From assembly GCA_947465645.1 (NCBI GenBank), contig CANIBQ010000061.1:1-29656 (forward strand): DNA of 29,656 nt. The letters are read 5' to 3'. This stretch comes from Acidobacteriota bacterium (GTDB taxonomy: Bacteria > Acidobacteriota > Vicinamibacteria > Vicinamibacterales > UBA2999). Under the pieces are notes generated by a model that saw only the letters and a program-made list of their open reading frames with translations, had not been told where the DNA came from and ran no database searches. The first letter of the stretch is position 1. Each line of letters starts with the position of its first letter. This document shows positions 16,195 to 23,812 of this stretch, piece after piece. The position numbers were made by a program, and so were the translations under genes.

Positions 16195-17691
16195 CTAGAT
16201 GAATGGCGACATGAGAAGGTGGATGGTGGCGACCACGAATATGAAAATGGTAGTCGCGATCAGGCCGATCCGTATCATCCGGTCCAGGCCGATGTCGCCG
16301 GCGGCAAAGGCGGTGGCGGCGGTCGCGCCCGCCCATGGGAAGATGAGCCCCACCGCGAGGTTGCCGATCAGGATCGCCATCGAGCCGGGGTTGTATCCGA
16401 TCGACGCGGCGGCTGGAATGAAGATGCTGCAGTAGAGCGCGGTGCCGGAAATGAAGTTCGTGGCCACGGCGGTCACCGTCCCCGCGACATACGGCAGCAC
16501 CGTGGGCCCGATCCCGAAGCCCTTGACGATCTCGCCGACGAACTCCACGAAACCAAACATGGTCAGCGCGTCGGTCATCGCGACCGCCCCGCCGACCAGA
16601 AACATCGTGCCCCACGGCGCACGGTGTACGGTGTCCTTCCACGTCAACAGCCCGTCGCCGGGGTCACTCGACGAGCGGATCGCGTAGAGCATCAGCATCA
16701 CGGCCGGTGGCACGACCCACACCGGCAGGGCACGAGTGGCCCATGCGGCCACGGGATGCTGAGCGCCGAATGCGAGCCCGGCGAAGGTCGGCAGCGTGAA
16801 GAGCGTAATCATCGCCGCGAAGACGACCAGGACGCGCCGCTCGTTGGACCGCAGCGGCCCGAGCTTGGCCCGCTCCGCCCGAAGGAAGGCCTCGCCGCTC
16901 GGGATGTCGCTGATTTCCGGCCTGACGAGCACCCACAACATGGCGTAGAAGGCCACCAGCAGGGCGATAAAGACCGGCACGCCAACCGCCATCCATTCGA
17001 AGAACCCAAGCTGCCGGCCGGTGAATCGCTCGAGGAGCGCTACGGAGATGGCGTTGTGCGGCACGCCCATGATCGTCGCCGCGCCGCCGGCCACCGAGGC
17101 GTAGAACGTTCCGAGCGTGATGAACGCGGCGAAGTTCGTCCCGCGAACATCACTCGACGACGAGCCCGCCAGCGTCCTGACGTGGCGCGCGACGCCCATC
17201 CCGATCGGGATCGTCATGGCGATGGTCGCCGCATCCGAGATGAACCACGAGATGAGGCCCACGATCATCATGTAGGCGAACATCAGCCGGTAGGTCTTTC
17301 CCCCAACGCCGCGGATCGCGAGAATCGCGAGCGCAAACCGCTGCGCCAGCCCGTGCTTCTCGATCGCATAGCCCATCAGCACGGTGCCCATGATCCAGAA
17401 GAAGATGGGCTGCCCGTAGAGCGCCATCGTCGCACCGATGTCCATGACGCCGGCGGCGGGAAAGACGAGAAACGGCACCATTGCGGCCATGGCCCACGGG
17501 ACCGGCTCCGTCATCCACCACACAATCGCCCAGACAAAGGTCGCCAGCGCGACGCGTCCCTGATAGGACAGCGCCAAGGGCGCGAGCAGGACGAGGACGA
17601 AGGCGATCGGGCCCGCCAATAGCCTGATAACGTAGGTTGCCGACCCCCCTGAGCGAGGAAGTGCCGGTTCCGTGGCGGTTTCGGTAATCAT
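16195..17691 (-). CDS. DASS (SLC13-like) anion:cation symporter
   Basis: A 498-residue membrane protein of the divalent anion:sodium symporter family, with about 11-12 hydrophobic segments. The WWMTEPVPWAMAAMVPFLVFP block near residue 58 is diagnostic. The two short hairpin motifs that hold sodium and carboxylate in characterised members (SNT) are here SDA (152-154, in FISDAATIAM) and SGT (415-417, in TNFISGTAL). This suggests altered substrate or coupling ion. DASS carriers import C4 dicarboxylates, citrate, sulfate or aromatic acids. Its ATG lies 14 bases from the divergent gene at 17706, so its promoter must lie inside that gene or the true start is further in. First gene of the operon ending at 9931. 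Confidence 0.87.
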   Translation of the reverse strand: MITETATEPALPRSGGSATYVIRLLAGPIAFVLVLLAPLALSYQGRVALATFVWAIVWWMTEPVPWAMAAMVPFLVFPAAGVMDIGATMALYGQPIFFWIMGTVLMGYAIEKHGLAQRFALAILAIRGVGGKTYRLMFAYMMIVGLISWFISDAATIAMTIPIGMGVARHVRTLAGSSSSDVRGTNFAAFITLGTFYASVAGGAATIMGVPHNAISVALLERFTGRQLGFFEWMAVGVPVFIALLVAFYAMLWVLVRPEISDIPSGEAFLRAERAKLGPLRSNERRVLVVFAAMITLFTLPTFAGLAFGAQHPVAAWATRALPVWVVPPAVMLMLYAIRSSSDPGDGLLTWKDTVHRAPWGTMFLVGGAVAMTDALTMFGFVEFVGEIVKGFGIGPTVLPYVAGTVTAVATNFISGTALYCSIFIPAAASIGYNPGSMAILIGNLAVGLIFPWAGATAATAFAAGDIGLDRMIRIGLIATTIFIFVVATIHLLMSPFI

Positions 17692-17692
17692 A

Positions 17693-17698
17693 GGGAGG
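17693..17698 (+). promoter_or_regulatory. Strong ribosome-binding site GGGAGG fixing the start at 17706
   Basis: GGGAGG lies seven bases before the ATG at 17706, inside the 14-bp spacer between two divergent start codons. It is one of the clearest Shine-Dalgarno sites in the window. Confidence 0.75.
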
Positions 17699-17705
17699 CG
17701 AAATT

Positions 17706-18632
17706 ATGGATCGTCTCAAGCTCAAAACCGCGATCGTGACCCGGGGGCACACCCAGGCGCTCAAAGACGGCACCGTCAAGCCCCGAACCTTCGAGTTCGA
17801 CTTCGAGGAGGTGCCGACCATCATCCAGGCGTTCCGGCGCATGGTGCGGGGACTCGAGTTCGACATCTCGGAGATGGCGATCACGACGTATATCTGCGCC
17901 CGCGCGCACGGCAAGGCCTTCACGGCACTGCCGATCTTCCCGATGCGCGCGTTTCACCACGGCGCGATCGTCTACAACACCAAGAGCGGCATCCAGAACC
18001 CGAAAGACCTCGAGGGCAAGCGGGTGGGGGTCAATCGCGGCTACACCGTCACCACCGGCCTGTGGGCACGCAGCATCCTGCAGCACCAGTACGGAGTGGA
18101 CATCAACCGCATCACCTGGGTGCTCTCGGGCGACGAGCACGTGGCCGAATACGTGCCACCCGGCAACGTCGTCCCGATCGAACCGGGGAAGACTCTCGAG
18201 GAGATGCTGGTGTCCGGCGAGATCCCGGCGGCGATCGGCGTGCAGGTCGAATCGCCCGACGTCAGGCCGCTGATTCCCAACGCCCGCGACGCAGGGTTCG
18301 AGGCGCTCCGCAAGCGCGGCCTCTATCCGATCAATCACACCGTCGTCGTGAAGAACGAGCTGCTGCGGACCCACCGCGATCTCGCGGCCGACGTCTTCAA
18401 CGCGTTCTCCGAGGCCCGGCGCCTGTACGTCGAGCGCCTCGCGGCGGGGCGAATCGAGCAACCGTCGAGCGATGACGTGTTCTTCCGCCGCGTGATGGAC
18501 ATCACCGGCGACCCGCTTCCCTACGGGATCGAGCCGAACCGCCAGATGCTCGAAGCGGTCATACGGCAGAGCTTGGAGCAGGGCATCATCACCCGCCCGA
18601 TGACGGTCGAGGAGCTGTTTCCAGAAATTTGA
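17706..18632 (+). CDS. 4,5-dihydroxyphthalate decarboxylase-like protein
   Basis: A 308-residue protein of the signal-less periplasmic-binding fold, resembling Pht5-type 4,5-dihydroxyphthalate decarboxylases, which convert the diol-carboxylate to protocatechuate. Matching blocks are FEEVPTIIQAFRRMVRGLEFDISEMAITTY (given here only as the FDISEMAITTY core), ALPIFPMRAFHHGAIVYN, GKRVGVNRGYTVTTGLWARS, YGVDINRITWV and a C-terminal PYGIEPNRQMLEAVI. Lack of any export signal agrees with a cytoplasmic enzyme. Some homologues are annotated as ABC binding proteins because of the shared fold. Together with the Rieske oxygenase at 21650 it recalls the phthalate pathway, yet other aromatic acids are possible. 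Its last 44 bases overlap the convergent hydrolase gene. Confidence 0.83.
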   Translation: MDRLKLKTAIVTRGHTQALKDGTVKPRTFEFDFEEVPTIIQAFRRMVRGLEFDISEMAITTYICARAHGKAFTALPIFPMRAFHHGAIVYNTKSGIQNPKDLEGKRVGVNRGYTVTTGLWARSILQHQYGVDINRITWVLSGDEHVAEYVPPGNVVPIEPGKTLEEMLVSGEIPAAIGVQVESPDVRPLIPNARDAGFEALRKRGLYPINHTVVVKNELLRTHRDLAADVFNAFSEARRLYVERLAAGRIEQPSSDDVFFRRVMDITGDPLPYGIEPNRQMLEAVIRQSLEQGIITRPMTVEELFPEI

Positions 18633-19458
18633 TGAGCCGCGGTGCCACCGTGGCCTCGATCTGGTCGGCCACCGCGATATCCCAGTACTCGGCGCGCGGC
18701 AGGCACTCTTCGAGATAGCGCGCCGCCGACGTCGCGTGCGTCTTGTCGTGTCCCGGGACGATCAGCGCGGGAATGTCGAGACGAAACATCTCCCCGGGCT
18801 CGGCGCCGGGTGAGGTGTCGCGATCGACGAGGGTCTCCGCCATCTCTGCCACCAGCGTTCGGTAATGGCTCGCGTCGGCCTGCGCATACGAGTGCGCGAA
18901 GGCCGGGTCCCGCCTGATCACCGTCGCCCAGGGACCTCCCCTCGGATCCTGGTTGAACGGCTTCCCTTCCGCGGTCACCAGTGCCACCACGCCCTCGAGC
19001 CCCTGCGCCTGGACGTACGCGAGGTGCTCGGCGAACCGCGCGCGATTATTGAGGCGGTAGTGCACGCCGCCGACCGGCCAGTACAGCACCATGCTCAGCG
19101 TCACGTCGGGATGCGCGACGCTGAAGGCGACGGCGGGAGAGCAGCCCATGCAGGCGCCCATCACATGCGCACGCTCGATGTTCAGGTGGTCGAGGAGTCC
19201 CTTGCCCTGCGCGACGTAATGGGCCCAGGTGATGCGCTCGACCCGGCCACCCGACTCGCCGCTCTCGCGCCGGTCGAAGACGACGCAGGTGTAATGGGCC
19301 GGCAGGTGATCGAGCGGCTTGATGGTGGCGTAGATGCCCTGGGTGCGCCACTTGCCCATCGTGGCGTCGAAGCCGCCGGGCGAGAACATCAGGAGCGGTG
19401 GGCCCGAGCCGATGACGTCGTAGTGGGTGCTGATCCCGTCGATAAGCGCTGTCGCCAC
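18589..19458 (-). CDS. Alpha/beta hydrolase-fold protein with Cys nucleophile and no obvious catalytic His
   Basis: A 289-residue alpha/beta hydrolase-fold protein. The elbow normally G-x-S-x-G is GACMG, so Cys103 replaces serine, as in dienelactone hydrolases. The oxyanion region is FSPGG (25-29), the strand-3 turn is DRRESGESGG, and a possible acid is Asp238 in PGHDKTH. The region where the catalytic histidine should precede the last helix (YWDIAVADQIEATVAP) has none. It may use His241, be a lyase-type or non-hydrolytic member, or be inactive. Start is GTG 19458, one base after the PanB-like stop, so the two genes form an operon. The 3' end overlaps the convergent decarboxylase gene. Confidence 0.8.
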   Translation of the reverse strand: MATALIDGISTHYDVIGSGPPLLMFSPGGFDATMGKWRTQGIYATIKPLDHLPAHYTCVVFDRRESGESGGRVERITWAHYVAQGKGLLDHLNIERAHVMGACMGCSPAVAFSVAHPDVTLSMVLYWPVGGVHYRLNNRARFAEHLAYVQAQGLEGVVALVTAEGKPFNQDPRGGPWATVIRRDPAFAHSYAQADASHYRTLVAEMAETLVDRDTSPGAEPGEMFRLDIPALIVPGHDKTHATSAARYLEECLPRAEYWDIAVADQIEATVAPRLIKFLETAPRPSSGG

Positions 19459-19459
19459 G

Positions 19460-20281
19460 TTATTTGCCCGCCTTCCCGCCTGGCTCTCCTTTGACAGTCC
19501 GCCCCGCGCGGACGTCCTCTGAGTAAGCCTTCATGGCCTCGAGCGTCGTCTTCGCGACGTTCGCATAGCGGTCGGTGGTGTCATCGAGCGCGCTGGCGAG
19601 GTTGCCGATGGCATTGCCAATGGCGCGCACGCGGCCATCGAGCCAGGGCCCTCCGCCCAGGCCGCCGATCACGGGAATCGACACCGCACGAGTCACGGCG
19701 GGGCCGGCCACTGGTCCTGAGTGCGTGAAATCGAGCATCGCGACGCCAACGCGTTCGAGAAGCTTCGCCTGCGCCACCAGCTCATCAGCGGTCACTGGAG
19801 GGGCCCCGCCGGCTTGCCCGCCGGAGCCCGAAGGGCGGAGGTGGGTGTGAGGCGTCATGCCGAACTGGGCCCACACCGGGATCCCCGCACCGACCATGGC
19901 GCGGACCGCGTCGGGGAACTCGGCGGCCGCGTCGACCTTCACCATGTCGGCGCCTCCCTCCGTCATCACCCTCTTCCCGGCGGCGACGGCGGCCTCGCTC
20001 CCCTGCTGCACCGGCCCGTACGGCAGGTCGCAGCTCAGGAGGGCCCGTTTGACGCCCTTCCTGACCGCCTTGCAGGCCAGCAGCATCTGGTCGAGCGTGA
20101 CGTCGAGCTCGCTCTCCTGTCCCCAGACGTTCTTCCCGACCGAGTCGCCCACCGAGACGATGTCGACGCCGGCGCGGTCGACGATCTGGGCCATCTGGTA
20201 GTCGTACACGACGACGCCGACGATCTTGCGTCCGTCCCGCTTCATCTGCTGAAGCGCCTCGATGCTTATTTTTTCTGTCAC
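19460..20281 (-). CDS. PanB-like (ketopantoate hydroxymethyltransferase family) aldolase
   Basis: A 273-residue TIM-barrel protein with the PanB signature YDYQMAQIVDRAGVDIVSVG followed by DSVG, then SCDLPYG, EGGADMVKVDAA, and GIPVWAQFGMTPH. The aspartates that bind magnesium in PanB are kept (DSVG, CDLPYG), and the third ligand is Asp in VKVDAA instead of Glu. The catalytic glutamate of the LVLEcvP segment appears absent: the matching stretch is AMLDFTHSGP. Pantothenate synthesis is therefore doubtful; another C-C bond aldolase or lyase of the PEP mutase/ICL-related superfamily is likelier. A GC-rich palindromic stretch (19809-19824) encodes the GSGGQAGGAPP loop. Start is GTG 20281, close to a promoter-like sequence. 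It is divergent from the HpcH/HpaI gene. Confidence 0.75.
   Translation of the reverse strand: MTEKISIEALQQMKRDGRKIVGVVVYDYQMAQIVDRAGVDIVSVGDSVGKNVWGQESELDVTLDQMLLACKAVRKGVKRALLSCDLPYGPVQQGSEAAVAAGKRVMTEGGADMVKVDAAAEFPDAVRAMVGAGIPVWAQFGMTPHTHLRPSGSGGQAGGAPPVTADELVAQAKLLERVGVAMLDFTHSGPVAGPAVTRAVSIPVIGGLGGGPWLDGRVRAIGNAIGNLASALDDTTDRYANVAKTTLEAMKAYSEDVRAGRTVKGEPGGKAGK
19809..19824. repeat. GC-rich palindromic element inside the PanB-like gene
   Basis: CCGGC and GCCGG flank TTGCCC, and a second imperfect pairing (CCGCC with GGCGG, to about 19838) overlaps it. It encodes a Gly/Ala/Pro-rich loop. Possibly another REP-like element absorbed in frame, comparable with 1141-1160. Confidence 0.4.
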
Positions 20282-20289
20282 GCCAAGCC

Positions 20290-20318
20290 ATACTATGCAG
20301 AATGCCGCGCCTGAACAA
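20290..20318. promoter_or_regulatory. Overlapping divergent promoters between PanB-like and HpcH/HpaI genes
   Basis: The 20-bp spacer holds ATACTAT (20290-20296). On the plus strand TACTAT is a -10 candidate five bases before the ATG at 20302. On the minus strand TAGTAT is a -10 candidate with TTGTTC (20313-20318) 17 bases upstream. Both would give leaderless or nearly leaderless transcripts and would exclude one another. Confidence 0.4.
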
Positions 20319-21156
20319 TATGATCCGTGCCCTCGAGAGCGGGCAGATTCCCATCGCGACCTGGGCTCCGCCGTCGATCGAGAGCGCCGTGTCCATCTCC
20401 ACGGCGCCGTACGACGGCGTCGTCTTCGAAGCCGAACACAATCCCTACGACATCACCACGCTCCGCCACTGCCTGCAGTACATGCTGAACCGCCGGCAGA
20501 TCGTGGATGCGGGAACGCTCACGGCGGCGGTGACGCCGATCATCCGCATCCCGGCCAACGGAGCTGAGATGAACCAGTGGATGGCCAAGCAGGTGCTCGA
20601 CCTCGGCGCCTACGGGGTCGTCTGGCCGCGCGTCAGCACGTCCGAACAGGCCTACAACGCCGTGGCGTCGTGCCGCTATCCGCGTCAGAAGTCCGCACCC
20701 GGGTACGAGCCCGCAGGCCACCGCGGCGACTCACCGCTGGCCGCCGCGCGCTACTGGGGCGTATCGCAGCAGGAGTACTACGCCAAGGCCGACGTCTGGC
20801 CACTGGCGCCGCACGGCGAGATTCTCGTGATGATCATGTGCGAGGACGTGGTGGCGATCGACAACCTCCCGCGCATCCTCGAGGACGTGCCCGGCATCGG
20901 CGTCGTGCTCATCGGTGAAGGCGACCTGTCGCAGAACCTTGGGTATCCGCGCCAGTACGACCATCCCGCGGTCGTCGAGGCGATGACCACCATCCGGCGC
21001 GTCTGCAAGGAGCACGGCGTGGTGTGCGGGCATCCGCACGTGGACGAGAAGAACGCGCAGAAGGCGGTGGACGATGGATACCGGTTCCTGATGCCGGCGC
21101 CGGCGCGCACGCTGGCAGGGCTGGACGCCTGCCGGAAGATTACCGGAAGGACGTGA
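20302..21156 (+). CDS. HpcH/HpaI-family class II aldolase
   Basis: A 284-residue TIM-barrel aldolase of the HpaI group, which cleaves 2-oxo-4-hydroxy acids to pyruvate and an aldehyde using a divalent metal. Visible motifs are FEAEHNPYD (His46 region; the family's usual EHG is here EHN), RIPANG (Arg82), the glycine-rich LGAYGVVWPRV, the metal ligand Glu181 in MCEDVVAIDNLP, and Asp208 in GEGDLSQNLG. An insertion of about 25 residues (QKSAPGYEPAGHRGDSPLAA) follows the second motif, as in the HHED and macrophomate synthase subgroup. It could release pyruvate after ring cleavage. Start ATG 20302 has no Shine-Dalgarno site but a -10-like box directly upstream. Confidence 0.87.
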   Translation: MPRLNNMIRALESGQIPIATWAPPSIESAVSISTAPYDGVVFEAEHNPYDITTLRHCLQYMLNRRQIVDAGTLTAAVTPIIRIPANGAEMNQWMAKQVLDLGAYGVVWPRVSTSEQAYNAVASCRYPRQKSAPGYEPAGHRGDSPLAAARYWGVSQQEYYAKADVWPLAPHGEILVMIMCEDVVAIDNLPRILEDVPGIGVVLIGEGDLSQNLGYPRQYDHPAVVEAMTTIRRVCKEHGVVCGHPHVDEKNAQKAVDDGYRFLMPAPARTLAGLDACRKITGRT

Positions 21157-21523
21157 GGATGTCGTCCACGTAGGCTTCGTCGCTGGCGACCACGACCATC
21201 AGCGACCAGGGACGCACCTGCGCCAGCGTGTTCGACAGCGCCACGTCACTGCTCGACGCGGCACGAATCACGATCGTCGCCGTCATGATGCCGCGGTCGC
21301 TGCAGGCCCTGCCAATCGCCGCCGCCGGACCCGCCTGGCCGCCGGCCGACACCACCATCACCACGAGGTCGGCGGACGGGACGGCGTCGACAAACCGCGC
21401 CAGCTCGGCCTCGCTCGCGCCATCGAGGGCGATGACCCTGACGACGCGGGACGTCGGCGGCTGTGTCTGAATCCGGTAGCGAGACTCTTCAGCCGTGGTT
21501 ACACGGGCAGATTCACTCAGCAT
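21140..21523 (-). CDS. Small hypothetical protein with FtsZ-loop-like glycine segment
   Basis: A 127-residue protein without signal peptide or clear membrane segment. The stretch SADLVVMVVSAGGQAGPAAA followed by IGRACSDRGIMTATIVI resembles the tubulin/FtsZ T4 glycine loop and following helix-strand (GGGTGTGAAP...G.LTV.VVT), but the canonical GGGTGTG is degraded and the length is less than half of FtsZ. It may be a Rossmann-like regulatory or carrier fragment. The gene follows the Rieske oxygenase on the same strand after a 126-bp repeat-containing spacer. Its last 17 bases overlap the convergent HpcH/HpaI gene. ATG 21523 is used without clear ribosome-binding site. I do not recognise the family. 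Confidence 0.5.
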   Translation of the reverse strand: MLSESARVTTAEESRYRIQTQPPTSRVVRVIALDGASEAELARFVDAVPSADLVVMVVSAGGQAGPAAAIGRACSDRGIMTATIVIRAASSSDVALSNTLAQVRPWSLMVVVASDEAYVDDILTSFR

Positions 21524-21553
21524 AAGAGCCGCGGCAACCGCCGCTGATACAAC

Positions 21554-21626
21554 ACACCGAGACAGTGAGGCACTGAGGCTTTTCGGGACGTTCCAAAAGA
21601 ATCCTCGGTGTCTCGATGCCTCGGTG
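21554..21626. repeat. Imperfect inverted repeat of two 24-bp arms, each three 8-bp units
   Basis: Left arm (21554-21577) consists of CACCGAGA, CAGTGAGG, CACTGAGG. Right arm (21603-21626) is CCTCGGTG, TCTCGATG, CCTCGGTG, i.e. the same consensus CACnGAGR on the other strand. The arms match at 19 of 24 positions and are separated by 25 bases. The element fills the spacer between the Rieske gene and the small hypothetical gene. It may act as a hairpin, perhaps reducing expression downstream. Confidence 0.75.
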
Positions 21627-21649
21627 TTTCGGCGCGAGTGCAGTCACGG

Positions 21650-22936
21650 TCAAACAGTAGCCGGCGCAACGCCTGGATTGGCGATCAGCGCTTCGCGCGC
21701 GCCGTCCTTGTACGGCTGATCCGGCGGCAGCACGATCGAGACCGACCGCACGCGCTGGTGAGCGGTATCCACGCCTGGCGGCGTCTCGGCATTTTCGACC
21801 AGTGCCTTCGCCGCCCGCAGCAGCCGCTGGCGCGCCATGATGATGCCGCTGTCGGTCGAGACCAGCGTCTCCTTCGTGCGGTCGACGATCGGGCCCATGC
21901 TCTCCTGGAGCGAGGCGTCCTGCATCCCGAATCCTTCGATGCCGCTGTAGGTGCGTCCCGACTTCTGAGCCTCGCGGTCCATCAGGTAATCGTTGTCCTT
22001 GTTCGCGAGCGGCCGGTACGTACCCGGGATGAGCTTGACGTGGATGCCCTTGCCCGCGCGCATCGCCGCGAATTCGGCGTCGGTCAGCGACCGCGTCGGG
22101 TGGTAGTCGAAGCTCCAGGTCCAGCAGTTCTCATCGTCGATCGGAATCCAGAAGTGTCCGTGGACCGGATGGTTGCCGCGCGGCGCGATCATCGTGAATG
22201 ACGGCACCACGTACTGCGTGATGCGCCAGTAGTAGTTGCCGTTCTCCGCGTTGCGGCGGGCGCCGATGTAGAGACCGCCGGGACTCTCGACGACCTCGAA
22301 CACGGGACGCGCATCGGCCAGGTTGTACTGGTTGCCCTTCGCGCCCTTGAACAGCGGATCCGAGTTGATGTCGCCGCGGTGCAGGAAGGAGACGTGGCTC
22401 GAGTCGATCCCGCCTTCCATCGACTGCAGCCAGTTGCACTCCTGGATGCGCTTCGACGTATAGCTCTGCGACGTCGGCACCGTGCAGAACTCCCACTCCG
22501 GCAGCGGGGGCTGCTGCTCGGGCGGACCCATGTAGGTCCAGAGCACGCCGCCGCGCTCGACCAGCGGGTACGACTTCATCTTCACCTTCGTCGCGAACCC
22601 GGGGTTCATCGCCTCGGATGGGATGTCCGTGCACTGGCCGGTGACGTCGAACTTCCAGCCGTGATACGGGCACCGCAGGCCGCAGTCCTCGTTGCGGCCA
22701 AACCAGAGCGAGATTCCGCGATGCGCGCAGAACTCGTCGATCAATCCGAGACGGCCCTCGGTGTCACGAAACGCGACCAGCCGCTCCGACAGCAGCTTCA
22801 CGCGCACCGGCGGGCACTCGTTTTCGGGCAGTTCCTCGGGCAGGAGCGCCGGGATCCATGAGCTGCGGAACAACCGCCCCATGGGCGTATCGGGCCCCGT
22901 CTGCGTCAACAGGTCGTTCTGTTCTTTTCTAAGCAT
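21650..22936 (-). CDS. Rieske non-haem iron oxygenase, phthalate 4,5-dioxygenase-type large subunit
   Basis: A 428-residue oxygenase. ATG 22936 is chosen because it gives the family start MLRKEQNDLLTQTGP and has AGAGAAG upstream; the open frame continues to 24043 but is shadow. The Rieske [2Fe-2S] site is Cys70-x-His72 and Cys89-x2-His92 (CAHRG...CPYHGW). The catalytic domain starts with NWLQSMEGGIDSSHVSFLH, where His181 and His186 are the probable iron ligands and Asp178 the bridging residue. Length and these blocks match the Pht3/OhbB-like group acting on phthalate and similar aromatic acids. No ferredoxin/flavin reductase partner is encoded in the window, so electrons must come from elsewhere. 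Divergent from the AroE gene over a 33-bp spacer. Confidence 0.92.
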   Translation of the reverse strand: MLRKEQNDLLTQTGPDTPMGRLFRSSWIPALLPEELPENECPPVRVKLLSERLVAFRDTEGRLGLIDEFCAHRGISLWFGRNEDCGLRCPYHGWKFDVTGQCTDIPSEAMNPGFATKVKMKSYPLVERGGVLWTYMGPPEQQPPLPEWEFCTVPTSQSYTSKRIQECNWLQSMEGGIDSSHVSFLHRGDINSDPLFKGAKGNQYNLADARPVFEVVESPGGLYIGARRNAENGNYYWRITQYVVPSFTMIAPRGNHPVHGHFWIPIDDENCWTWSFDYHPTRSLTDAEFAAMRAGKGIHVKLIPGTYRPLANKDNDYLMDREAQKSGRTYSGIEGFGMQDASLQESMGPIVDRTKETLVSTDSGIIMARQRLLRAAKALVENAETPPGVDTAHQRVRSVSIVLPPDQPYKDGAREALIANPGVAPATV

Positions 22937-22948
22937 GTTCTTCTCTGA

Positions 22949-22976
22949 ATTATCCTGTAGCCCGCCAATATGTCCA
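22949..22976 (-). promoter_or_regulatory. Promoter of the Rieske oxygenase gene
   Basis: On the minus strand TGGACA (22971-22976) and GATAAT (22949-22954) are spaced by 16 bases, five and five of six matches to sigma-70 consensus. Transcription would start about six bases before the ATG. The -35 box lies inside the first codons of the divergent AroE gene. Confidence 0.5.
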
Positions 22977-23812
22977 TAGCCGATCGTTTTTTTCTTGCCG
23001 GAGTGATGGGTTGGCCGGTGATGCATTCGCGCTCGCCGGTGCTCCACAACTACTTTTTCAGGCATTACGGGCTGATCGGCACCTACATCCCGCTCGCCAT
23101 CCGGCCGGACGACCTCGGGCCCGCCCTGCGGGCGCTGCGGCCGCTCGGCTTTTCGGGCTGCAACCTGACGATACCCCACAAGGAACGCGCGCTCGCCATC
23201 GTCGACGAGGTGGATCCGGTGGCGCGCCGCATCGGCGCGATCAGTTGCGTCGTCGTCCGCTCCGACGGATCGCTCTGGGGCACCAATAACGACGCGTACG
23301 GCTTCGTGCAGAACATCCTGCAGCACCGCCCCGGGTGGCGCGCCGATGCCGGCCCGGTGGTCATCGTCGGCGCCGGAGGTGGCGCGCGGGCGGTCGCCTG
23401 GAGCCTGGCGGAACGCGGCGCGCGCGACATCCGCGTCGTCAACCGGACGCTCGCGCGCGCGCAGGCGCTCGCGCAGGAATTCGACACGCCGATGAAGGCC
23501 GTCGCCTGGGACGACCGTCACCGCGCGCTCGACGGCGCCGCGATGCTGGTGAACACGACGAGCCAGGGGATGGTCGGTCAGACGCCGCTCGATCTCGATC
23601 TCGATACGCTGCCGACCAGCGCGCTCGTCACCGACATCGTCTACGCGCCGCTCGAGACACCGCTCCTCGCCGCCGCACGCCGGCGAGGCAATCCAACAGT
23701 TGATGGACTGGGAATGCTGCTTCACCAGGCGCGTCCAGCCTGGAAAGCCTGGTTCGGCATAGAACCTGAAGTCACGCCCGAGCTGCGGGCGCTGGTGGAA
23801 GCGACTTTCTAA
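22970..23812 (+). CDS. aroE: Shikimate dehydrogenase (AroE/YdiB type)
   Basis: A 280-residue protein with the full AroE pattern: GWPVMHSRSPVLHN (14-27, shikimate-binding serines), NLTIPHKE with catalytic Lys71, TNNDAYG (105-111, Asn and Asp of the active site), nucleotide loop GAGGGARA (about 132-139), NRTLARA, VNTTSQGM, DIVYAPLETPLL and GLGMLLHQA. It catalyses NADP(H)-dependent interconversion of dehydroshikimate and shikimate. It could be the biosynthetic enzyme, or a quinate/shikimate dehydrogenase feeding plant-derived acids into the protocatechuate branch, as the neighbours suggest. The cofactor choice is open: the NRT segment fits the NADP type. Its last four bases overlap the convergent small membrane protein gene. 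Confidence 0.9.
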   Translation: MSIADRFFLAGVMGWPVMHSRSPVLHNYFFRHYGLIGTYIPLAIRPDDLGPALRALRPLGFSGCNLTIPHKERALAIVDEVDPVARRIGAISCVVVRSDGSLWGTNNDAYGFVQNILQHRPGWRADAGPVVIVGAGGGARAVAWSLAERGARDIRVVNRTLARAQALAQEFDTPMKAVAWDDRHRALDGAAMLVNTTSQGMVGQTPLDLDLDTLPTSALVTDIVYAPLETPLLAAARRRGNPTVDGLGMLLHQARPAWKAWFGIEPEVTPELRALVEATF

